Shown here: positions 38,101-48,500 of the stretch, in pieces | Position numbering within the stretch: the stretch's first letter is position 1 | Layout: every line of letters begins with the position of its first letter | Assembly (NCBI RefSeq): GCF_002288925.2 | Contig: NW_022098076.1 | Coordinates: 73,291,306-73,355,305, forward strand | Source: Delphinapterus leucas | Taxonomy: Eukaryota; Chordata; Mammalia; Artiodactyla; Monodontidae | Direction of reading: 5' to 3' | DNA length: 64,000 nt | Translations under genes and position numbers: made by a program | Notes under the pieces: model-generated | What the model was told of the DNA's origin: nothing | The model's input: the letters and a program-made list of their open reading frames with translations, nothing else | The model's database searches: none

Positions 38101-38457
38101 GACGTGGATGGACCTAGAGACTGTCATACAGAGTGCAGTAAGTCAGAAAGAGAAAAACAAATATCGTATATTAACGCATTAACGTATGTGGAACCTAGAA
38201 AAATGGTACAGATGAACCGGTTTGTGGGGCAGAAATTTAGACAGAGATGTAGAGAACAAACGTATGGACACCAAGGGGGGAAAGCCGCAGGGGGTGGGGG
38301 TGGTGGTCTGATGAACTGGGCGATTGGGATTGACATGTATACACTGATGTGTGTAAAACTGATGACTAATAAGGACCTGCTCTATAAAAAAGTAAATAAA
38401 ATAAAATTCAAAAATAAAAATAAGACAAAGAAACAGAAAAGATTAATTCAAGGGTGA

Positions 38458-38754
38458 ATTGACTAATTTTACTGGAGTCATGTGTCAGTCTCTAAAGTAA
38501 TCAAAGTGGTCGCGAGAAATTAGGTACTCTGGTCATCCTGGGTCATCTGCCCACCCTAACTGCTTAGCATCTGTGCTTTATGCAGAAACAACATTTAAAT
38601 GTAAAATGTCTGGTCATCTGAACATTTTTCCCTAGCAGTTAACATTAAATTATAATAGCTAGTCTTCTAAAGCTAAAACAAACATGACTGCAAAAAATTC
38701 AGAGCAAAATTATGAAAATATTTCTACATTGAAACAGACGTTTTGGTGTCTCAA
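38458..38754. other. Intergenic, nothing assigned
   Basis: The stretch after the L1 tail holds no recognisable gene or repeat. Confidence 0.4.
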
Positions 38755-39300
38755 TGATTTATTGAGCAAGAATAGTTGGTATTCTGCTGGGTATGGCAGA
38801 TACAATGATGAAGGAATAACAGGTCACTACTCTTGATCAACTTAGAGTGTAATGGGAAGAGAAAGAAGGTATAGGGATGATTATAATCCAGCAGGGAAAC
38901 ACTGCTGCAGAGGCCTGCACAGAATGCTTTTGTAATGAGGATAGAACAATGAACTCTGCCTGAGGCTTTCTGGGAAGATTTCCTTAAAGAAAAGGTGAAG
39001 AAGAAGAGGAGTTTCTACATAAAAGCTGAGTGGGAACAGGGAGAAGGTCTTTCAAGAGAAAGGAGTGGCACAAGAGCAAAGTGGCACAAGGGTGCGAAAA
39101 GATCTGTCATAATAGGAAATAGCAAGCAATTCATTGAAGTTGGGCGTAGGGTACATGAGGAAGAGAGGTGGACGTGGTGGGGTGTATTATGAAATATTGA
39201 TTCTTTGAGGGTCAGTTAAGGAGTCTGCATTTCGTTCTACAGATTATGGAAAACCGGTCTGGGTTGATAAGTAAGGGAGGGATAAGATTAAGTGTCACAA
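38755..39300 (-). repeat. L2 LINE fragment
   Basis: Antisense L2 phrases run throughout: tattgagcaagaatagttgg, tttctgggaagatttcctta and gtcagttaaggagtctgcat. Confidence 0.55.
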
Positions 39301-40089
39301 ATGATGCCAAAGGAAATAATACCATTCCCTTTTAGCTTTCTGTTATTATACTTAAAATCTTATGTTGACAAGTGTACTTTAATGAAGCAAGCAGGCTCCC
39401 AGGCTCCTGTCAAGGTAAGAGCATGCAAGCCTGCTGTATCACCCTCACCCTCACCCAGGAGGGCATTTGCTCTTGTCTAGGGAATTATCATCTCTGAGGA
39501 GAAGAATGAATCATTCGGGTAGAGAGCATATTTGGAGAAGGTAGTTGTACATATCATTTTTCCAAATGTTTTAATATTATGAAAATCAGGTTTTATACGT
39601 GAGGTGAAGATTGCCACAATCCTCAGAGGTAATTTAGGTAACTCATACGAAAAAGCAGAATCTGTACGGGTTATCCAGAGTGGAGGCAGTCCTCCAAGAG
39701 CTGGGAATTCTCAAAACATTTTCTCTACTGCAGAGAAGCCCCAAGGGATGTGGGTTCAAATAGTTTTTTATGTACGTTCCTTACTTATATGTAAAAATGC
39801 ACTGTAAAACTCATACAGTACATCCTCACAGACAAAAAGACAAAGAAGAAATAACTGTGCAGGAATGTACAGAAGCAAAGCATTAGAATTCCATTCCCAA
39901 AGAAGGTACCCCAATCCTCCTATTCCAGTGGATACACTGTAATATCTGTATTATGGAACAAAGCGTCATCTTTCCGTTTTCTTCTCCATGAATAAACTAC
40001 CTCATGGGAAACTTCACTGAATTTCATAGATTTAAACAGAATAAAGATGCCTGGTTTCCATACCAACCATGCCTGCTTCTCTTTTGTTT
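39301..40089. other. Intergenic, nothing assigned
   Basis: No gene or named repeat. A short ccctcaccctcaccc tandem lies near 39441-39455. Confidence 0.4.
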
Positions 40090-40260
40090 CTCATTCATTT
40101 ATTTATTCATCTATTTAACCAACAAATCTTTATTGAGTACCACAAATATTTATCGTGTGTGTAGGTATTGATGGGAAAACTAGGAAGATCAAAGTAGGTC
40201 TCCTGTCCTCATAGAGCTTCATGTCTAGTGAGGGAGAGAAATACTAAATAAACACTCAAA
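40090..40260 (-). repeat. L2 LINE fragment
   Basis: tcattcatttatttattcat, then caacaaatctttattgagta and catagagcttcatgtctagt: the antisense L2 3' end. Confidence 0.65.
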
Positions 40261-41059
40261 AGTGCCATCCATGTCATTCAGAGGCCAGCTTGGACTTCCC
40301 TGCCTACTGAGAGGTAGATGAGATTGGCTGGAACCTCCCAGATCCACATCCTGGGGGGTCAGAAGCTCCGCTCAGCACATATCCGGACCCCTCCGACTCA
40401 TGGTCTCGCCTCCCGCCAGGCTTCTCCTGCTCTGTGGTGAAGCAGGCATTGTTCTGTGCCTCTTTCAAAGAAGACAACTCATCCTTTCCTCAATTTCCAC
40501 TAGACACTCATTCACATAAAGCATTAGTAAGTATGACTGACTTTAACCAAGATTTAGGGGTAGGAGGACAGTCCACAGCATGGCTGCACAGCAAACGAAT
40601 GTGAAAACATTTGGAAATTCATGGTTTTAAAAGTCCATTCAACCACTCAGTTTCTCAATACTCAGTTTCTCTTCAATACTCAGCCTTCTACCATCTCACT
40701 GGTTCCTCCTTTCTCCATTTCCTTTCTCTCCTCCCCCTGTGTTTCTCTTCCTACAACTGCTCAGAAGCAAGCAACCAACCACCACAATAACAAACACAAT
40801 GAACAATAAACAAATCCCTCTATTCTCTCATGGAGCCTGACCATTTTTTTGCTTGTTTGGACCGCTGAAGACACTCATCCTCTCAGAATTACACTGTCTA
40901 CTCCAAAAAGCTTATCTATGTATTATATTCAACAAGGATATTTTCTATCTTAAGAGAAATTTTGTTGCCATCTGTTAAGATATATATCATTAATCTAGAT
41001 ATATTACAAATTAGGATGCGTGCTCTCACAGAAAATTAGGAAGTACAATAGAGTACAGT
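40261..41059. other. Intergenic, nothing assigned
   Basis: No gene or named repeat. A small cactcagtttctc duplication is seen near 40642-40685. Confidence 0.4.
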
Positions 41060-41395
41060 TTTAGGACTGGGGGATTGGATTTAAACTGAAGGATTAGGGA
41101 AGGAAAGCTTCTTTGAGAAAGAAAAACATTTCTGAAGACTTAGCTAGGCACACACTGTGGGGGAAGGGCATTTCACACAGGGAGACGTATGAAAATACAT
41201 GCAGAGGTGTGGAGGGAGGAAGGAGTTTGGTGCACTGGCAAAACCAAAAAGAGGCCAGCATGGCTACACCCTAAAGAGGAAGAGGAGAAAGAAAGTGGTG
41301 AAGGTGCAGAAGTAAGCAGGGGCCAGGTCCCATGGGAGCTTGTCATCCATGTGACTCCAAGTTTTAAATTCCTGGCTCTTCCCTAACAAATGAAA
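41060..41395 (-). repeat. L2 LINE fragment
   Basis: Antisense L2: gaagggcatttcacacaggg, then gaggtgtggagggaggaagg and aaagaggccagcatggct. It lies just past the distal ABCA12 poly(A) signal. Confidence 0.65.
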
Positions 41396-41427
41396 TGACT
41401 TCATGAACTGTTTTTACTAAATGTTGA

Positions 41428-41433
41428 TTTTAT
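41428..41433 (-). terminator. Distal poly(A) signal of ABCA12
   Basis: A second AATAAA on the minus strand, about 1.06 kb after the stop. It would give a 3' UTR near 1 kb, close to the human length as remembered, and an old L2 fragment begins just beyond it. The longer UTR would include the CA repeat at 41483-41507. Confidence 0.45.
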
Positions 41434-41482
41434 TGATTTTCAAAACAGATGTGTCAAAGCAAACTTATATAGACACATAGAT

Positions 41483-41507
41483 ACACACACACACACACAC
41501 ACACACA
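41483..41507. repeat. CA dinucleotide repeat
   Basis: About 12 uninterrupted AC units, likely length-variable. It falls inside the longer predicted ABCA12 3' UTR. Confidence 0.95.
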
Positions 41508-42182
41508 TTATGTAAAGCACCTCCCCCAAGGGCCATATAATTTGGCATTATTACGAAGTCTATTCTATAGCCATATATATGATTCTGGGTCAGCTGGGTA
41601 ATTAGCTGAAAATTATCTTCATATTCATTTTCCTTCCACAGGAATGTTTCCTTCAGAGAGACCCAGAATATGAACCTTTCTGTAACAGCTTTAAAAAATG
41701 TTGTCTGCCAGCAGCACATGAATTCTCTATCATCTTTCAGGATTTGTATCTGCCCAGCTGACACACCTATTTCCGCCGAAAAGCAAGTAGCTTCTTGCTC
41801 TGCTCTGTGCCTTACTATTGGCAAGGCATTGCAGGAATAGATTTAAGCTCTATTTACCACCAGGGTAAACTGCCCTTCTATAGCATTCTTGTAGAAAGGC
41901 ATTTCGGGGGGGTCAGTATGTCCCCATGTATTTACAGGTACTGAAAATGACATACACAAACACTCTAGACATTGTGCCCACTCATTACTGCCAATGTTAA
42001 TCTGGCCCTTGGCACTTTACACATCACAATAGATTCATGTATTCATGATGATGTTCACTCTATTATTTTCTGAAAATAAATTATTTTGTTTGCTTTCCCA
42101 ATTCTACCTACCCCAAGCTACCTTACTTTTCTTCTCCACTCTTTCCTTTCAACTGCTAATAGCCATGCTTTTAAGCTGTCTT

Positions 42183-42188
42183 TTTATT
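42183..42188 (-). terminator. Proximal poly(A) signal of ABCA12
   Basis: AATAAA on the minus strand, about 305 nt after the stop codon. It would give a short 3' UTR of roughly 330 nt. No transcript evidence is available here. Confidence 0.4.
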
Positions 42189-42492
42189 GAAAGTAATAAA
42201 TTAAGGCATTCATCTTCAGTGGTTTCACCTTTGCATAAGAGTCAGCAGCTTACACACTAGCATGCTCACAGTGTTGAGTAGACAGAAATTCATTTCAGTA
42301 GTAAAAACATTCACTGACCTTAGAAAGAAAACTTTCCATTTATAGTTACTGGCTAGTCTTGCACAATTGTAACTTTCCAATACAGAATAATACTTTAAAA
42401 TTAAGATATTTTGAGGAATTTGTATCTTCTGCGGCTCCTCAAAATGAAGCCATTGGCATTTGTTGAGACTGAGTTTGCTGGGGGTACTAAGA

Positions 42493-42594
42493 CTACAGCT
42501 GGTCATCTTGTGAGTCAGTGCTTACGGTGGAACCTTGGCTACTGGTATCGGCAGTTTCATAGCACTTTTGGTCTTTGGCAAAGTTGATGAAAAC
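42493..42594 (-). CDS. ABCA12: ABCA12 exon 53 (coding end)
   Basis: The coding part is 102 nt including a TAG stop at 42493-42495. It encodes [20 protein letters not shown] and then [22 protein letters not shown] is the conserved VFLxFA-type end of ABCA NBD2 units. The human protein is remembered as ending DDQMES. Here the GAG codon position reads TAG, so the protein appears to end two residues early. Confidence 0.93.
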   Translation of the reverse strand, partial: VFINFAKDQKCYETADTSSQGSTVSTDSQDDQL

Positions 42595-45500
42595 CTGATT
42601 TTTCAAGGGAAATAAAGCCATTAGTACTTGGTAAACCAAAGGAAGAAATAAGGTGTGTGTGTGTATGCACAATGGGAGAGCTAATAAGAAGAAAACTAGA
42701 TATCATAGGGGCACGCCCAAACACAGAAACAAACTCTCACTAGGAGTCCTTCCTTTAGGCATTGAAATTTATCTGGGGTTTGAAAATAATATCTATATCT
42801 ACAACTATAAATACATTTATAATCATAATATAAATCTAAAGCTATAATTAAATATCTATAGCCACATATTTGTATCTATTTGATCTGTATCAGTATCTTT
42901 CAAGTATCTTTTAACAAGGAGCCCAAACCAAGCCCTTGTCAAATGTTTGTATGATGATGTTGAGAGAAATTTCACTAGTTTCAAGAGGGTCACTAGTTTC
43001 AACAGTTAATGCACTAAAATAAAATTTGTATACAAAGCTCACATTAACATTATGTTCAGTAAGCTTATTATTTAACAGGCAGACCTTTATGACTTTGTTT
43101 AAAATTCTCTTAGTCATAGATTCATCCAGAAAATATTGAGAGTCTACTTTGTGCCAGACATGATACTGGTAATTGGTTACAAGTCAAAGGATAAATCTTC
43201 TGTGTTGGTAAAGCCATAATTGCCTTAACTCCCCATAAAAAATTGTCCATGAGATGCAGCATGATTCAGAGGCCTCTGTAGCCTCACTTTCAGACCCATT
43301 CCAGTGATAGGTCCAATCAAATGTTCTATATATCAGGTTGGTTGAACTGTATAAAACTAAAACAGTGCAAAGGTGATGAAGGATGTTCCATGATGCCTCG
43401 AGTTACCGAATATAAACGTAATTAAGACAGATGATGTGAATGAAACAAAAGAATCCTGCATTTACCACTTTGGTTGCCTGAATCTAGCAGATCTAAAGCT
43501 TTGGCACCAAATTCTCACTAGATAACCCCATCCTCCCCTAACCTAGGAAGCCAATCAATAGAAATGTTATTTAAGAAACCTACCAAGGAGAAAGTAAGGA
43601 AAGTGTTAACAGCTATTTGTTTTATAGATGAAAATAACTGTTGCTTTACATATACAAATAACTGATGGGTACAGATGTCTTACAGAAGGAAAAAAAATCT
43701 TCTTTTCTCCATTAAAAATAGTTAACTCTTTTCATATTTTTTCCTAACATCCCCAAATGCACTTAGAAATAAATTAAGCTAACTTTTTCAGGTGCAAGTT
43801 TAGATACTGCTTCAATTAAAAACAAATTCAATGTCATTAAAAAGAAATAATCGGAATGTATAATAATTTATGTGACGTTGTGCACATGGATCATGGTATC
43901 CAGCTTACCTCTTCCAGAGTAGTCTGACTCACTAAGAAATTTGTGATATTTAAAGCAGCCTTGTTGGTTTCCAGCAGATCAAAAATGTTTGCTACTCCTC
44001 CTGCGGTGACCGGCACATGATACACTAGCATGCTGAGGTGCTGATCCTGTGGGAACCAAAGGGAAAAAATGTATTTCTCAGTGTCAGGTAATATTGAATT
44101 GACTACACATAACTTGACCACACATAACTTGACCAAGAGCTAAGAAACGTACTGAAATTCATTCCTCTGAAAATGATGTTACATTGTAAATAATGGGTAT
44201 GTTTTGAGATTAACAGCTTTCAAAGGTGAGATAAAAAGTTTTATGAATGTCCAAGAGAAAACAAATTAAAGAGCTAATGAAAATTCCAAAATATTCTACA
44301 TTCATGTGCACTTATAAAGACTTTATAGTCTTGCCTAGGAAAAAATATTGTGGAATGGTATTGCCTATGTCAGATTACGCTTAGCTCACATAAGCGTTTT
44401 CAGAGATAACTTTTAGAAGTTTCATTTTTTTTAAATGTTAAAATTGTTCTAAAAGGCTAAGGATTAGCTGTTCAATTTATATTGGCTATAGTTGCCAGAT
44501 TTCAAAAGCACTGTCTATGAGAAACCTCATTCAAATAATGCTACATTCTTTCTTAACTCACTCTAAAATACTTTTCAGTTTATTTAGTCTGTAGTATCAC
44601 CATCAATTTAGTAATCTATTCTTATTTCCTTGGAGTATCTTCAACATCTTGCTTTTCTGCATATTTCATCAATTATCATATCTTATTTATTTTTCCTCTA
44701 AAATAACTCTCAAACGTAACCTTTCCTCTCTATCTGCACCATCAATTTTATTAACTTGCTGCTCATCACTCCACATCTGAGTTATTGCAACAGCCTCTTC
44801 AGCTTAGAAACCATATACACTCATGTGTTCTGGCACAAAGTAGCTAGGATAATCTTTCCTAAACACTAGTTTGGTCAAGATGTATTTTTTACTCCATAAA
44901 CAATCCCTGTAACCTATATTGATCAGATCAAGATTGTATATTGCAGCCTGGTATTCCAGACCTGCGTTACTGGAAACCCCTCTTCTCACTCCTTTGCTCG
45001 CTGTCTAGCCCCTCTCATTGATTTGTGTTTACATCACACCTGTCAGTGCAATCAGGCTATCTTATTGATACTTATTTTTACTCCCAAATTGTTGTTTGGT
45101 TATTTCCCTTTTAGAGATCTAGAAACCATCACATACTTGTAGGGAATGGTCTGCTTAGGAAGTAATCAAACTTTTATCATCACTGCACTTGTCTTGTATA
45201 GCGCTAGTCCCCTGAAGAACAGACCAGGGCAAATGTAATCTCATCACTCAGTGAATAAACACAGATTTCAACCCAGAAGTTCACTGAAAGAAGAAGTACT
45301 ATGACCAACGTGGTTTGTGCAAAAAAGAAAAAAAAAGTGTCCTTTAATTTTTAAATTTGATTTTAATTTAGATGATAGAAAATGGACTTTGATAAGAATC
45401 AGAGGTTGAGGCAAAGGTATTTTGTAGAGATAAAAGATGTTTTTAAAAATGAACTCTATTTTGCTCTCCAAAATCACTTCACGTTAATATGGTGCCTGAC

Positions 45501-48500
45501 AGTTTATGAAGCATCTTTGTGGACATTTTATCATTTAGTTCTCACACCAGTCTTGTGAAGTAGATATCAACAGTATTTGTAAAATAGGAATACGAGGCTC
45601 AGAGACTTTAAATGTCTTGCTGGAAATCACATAGGCAGAGCTGGACCTCAGCCCAAGTCTTCCAATTTCTGTTCATCATTCCACACCTGACTTCCGTTTA
45701 AAAACAATCACTTGCTATAATCATCTTATATCAATTACATCAAAGATGTTACAATGATAATTTTTTTGTCAAGTGCATTTAAATATGTACTATGTGAGAT
45801 TTATATGTATATATCTGTGTGTGTCCATCCTGTTGATATGTATATGTAAGATGAAATTAATTGAGCAATGTTTCAAGTAGTGTGCGATTTAAGAACTTGA
45901 TTTCCAAGCAATTCTGCTCAAAACTTTGTGGGCTTATCTTTCAAGTGAGGAAAGCAAAGGAGATAATCTCTTCTAGCTGTGACATTCTGGAACTTTGTAA
46001 TTTTTTTTTTCTTAGAAGAAATGCCCTTGGTCATATGTATCTGTCATTCCTCAATTCCCTAACATATGTAACTAATAATCTAGTTAAGCATACAACCTGA
46101 AAAGTAATACAATACGGTCATAAAGCCTTTGTGAGGAAGAAATGAAGGTATGTAAGAGGACTATGTTAGTCTTAAGTAGCTACAAAAATATATAACTAAT
46201 TTGAAGATTTTATCTGTTAATACTAAGTGTGCTTCAGAGTATCTTCTTGAGCTAATAAATATATATTGATGAATAACAAAGCTATGGTCAGCTTGAAAAT
46301 GACAAACATCCACTACGATATTAGATTATAGCTATCAAAACCAGTCAATCTCTTACTTTTAAGTATGTTTTTGGAAAGTGAAGTTGCATGAACCTTGTGA
46401 GGGGCTCCATGCTCACTTTGACATTCTTCACGTGAACCTTGACGGTAAATCCTCGTCCAAACCTAGAAAGAAGTGCAAAATACAGTGTGAGTTATGTTTT
46501 GCTGAAATAGCTCCTTTGGAATTCTAGATAGTGAAACAGGACCCAAGCTGACCATGATAGCCCCTTTTCCTATATAAAGACTATCATTTTGCTATAAAAG
46601 TTCAGGGCCTGTTGCAAACTGGAAATAGTACACTGCTATTACTTTTTATTTATTTCTACCACTATACAAAGTCAGATCCTTTGGACAAAAGTTGCATTAG
46701 AAAGAAAATACAAAATCCTGGTTTTCTTTGGCATGCATGAATTGGTAATTGATGTAAATTCCTGGAGCTACATACTTTCCAATTTAAAGCGAAGAGAATC
46801 TTTAAAGGCAAGTTATTGGAGATTTGATGTCAATCGTAAAGATTAAAATCACTGGGGTTTTAAAAATAAATAATAGATCAATATACTAGCTAACAGTTTG
46901 CACCAAAAATAGAGTTTGTAAACAAGTCACAACAGACTCTCTGGGAACAACATATAAGGCCTTTTTCATCCTTTTTTCTTATCTTGGTTAATATTGTCTT
47001 ATAAGAAAGCCAAGCTGTTGTACAGACAAAGGTATAAAGTAATGTCATGATGTTGGAAGATTAACATGGACATGTATAAATGCATATGCACTATGATAAA
47101 CATAAAAATATTAATTTAATTTTAATTTGATAGTATGATATTTATGCACATCTCCCCAATGTATTTTTGGTGAAAAGGTTTTGAATGTAGTAAAAATGTT
47201 AAATAGCTTGCTGAAAGCCTGTTCAAATGGCAAATGAACATTCTAGATAAAAATCGATGCCTTCATGTACTTGTCAAGGTCTAATTTGTTAACAAGATAA
47301 CTTTTTTGTGTGTGTGTGTGTGTGTGTGTTCGGGCTTCTCATTGTGGTGGCTTCTCTTGTTGCGGAGCTCGGGCTCTAGGAGCATGGGCTTCAGTATTTG
47401 TGGCTTGCCGGCTCCAGACCACAGGCTCAGTAGTTGTGGCGCACGGGCTTAGTTGCGTGGCGGCATGTGGGATCTTTCCGGACCAGGGCTCGAACCCGTG
47501 TGCCCTGCATTGGCAGGCAGATTCTTAACCACTGCGCCACCAGGGAAGTCCTGTCATTTACTTTTTTTTTTCTTTGAATTTTTGAATTATCTTTTATTTA
47601 TTTTTGTATACAGCAGATTCTTATTAGTCATCAATTTTATACACATCAGTGTATACATGTCAATCCCAATCACCCAATTCAGCACACCACCATCCCTGCC
47701 CCCACGCGGCTTTCCCCGCTTGGTGTCCATACATTTGTTCTCTACATCTGTGTCTCAACTTCTGCCCTGAAAACTGGTTCATCTGTACCATTTTTCTAGG
47801 TTCCACATACATGCGTTAGTGTTTTTCTCTTTCTGACTTATTTCACTCTGTATGACAGTCTCTAGATCCATCCACATCTAAACAAATGACTCAATTTTGT
47901 TCCATTTTATGGCTGAGTAATATTCCACTGTATATATGTACCACATCTTCTTTATGCATTCGTCTGTCGATGGGCATTTAGGTTGCTTCCATGACCTGGC
48001 TATTGTAAACAGTGCTGCAATGAACACTGGGGTGCCATGTCTTTTTGAACTATGGTTTTCTCTGGGTATATGCCCAGTAGTGGGATTGCTGGATCATATG
48101 GTAATTCTATTTTTAGTTTTCTAAGGAACCTCCACACTGTTCTCCATAGAGGCTGTATCAATTTACATTCCCACTAATAAAACAAGAGGGTTCCCTTTTC
48201 TCCACACCCTCTCCAGCATTTGTTGTTTGTAGATTTTCTGATGATGCCCATTCCAACTGGTGTGAGGTGATACCTCACTGTAGTTTTGCTTTGCATTTCT
48301 CTAATAATTAGTGACGTTGAGCAGCTTTTCATGTGCTTCTTGGCCATCTGTATGTCTTCTTTGGAGAAATGTCTATTTAGGTTTTCTGCCCATTTTTGGA
48401 TTGGGTTGTTTGTTTCTTTAATATTGTGCTGCATGAGCTGTTTATATACTTTGGAGATTAATCCTTTGTCCGTTGATTCGTTTGCAAATATTTTCTCCCA

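Larger units (their letters stand above)
32672..38457 (+). mobile_element. Nearly full-length L1, copy 2 (dead)
   Basis: Plus-strand L1 with 5' UTR (about 32.67-33.47 kb), ORF1, ORF2, G-rich 3' UTR tract (38274-38310) and an A-rich tail near 38.4 kb. Both reading frames carry stops or frameshifts. Its 5' end meets the 5' end of L1 copy 1 with no recognisable spacer. No target duplication could be paired. Confidence 0.92.

Noticed and set aside
26540..38457. Mirror-image flanks of the L1 pair as proof of a single large palindrome
   Set aside because: The outer flanks share only a vague caaggg-like phrase in inverse order, and the two L1 copies differ in sequence. Independent insertions are simpler.
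41465..41824. 119-codon minus-strand reading frame
   Set aside because: It lies in the predicted long 3' UTR of ABCA12, starts with no family resemblance and ends in translated CA repeat. It is chance openness.
44094..44140. Repeated cacataacttgacc units as a CRISPR-like or regulatory array
   Set aside because: Only two imperfect neighbouring copies inside an intron, consistent with slippage.
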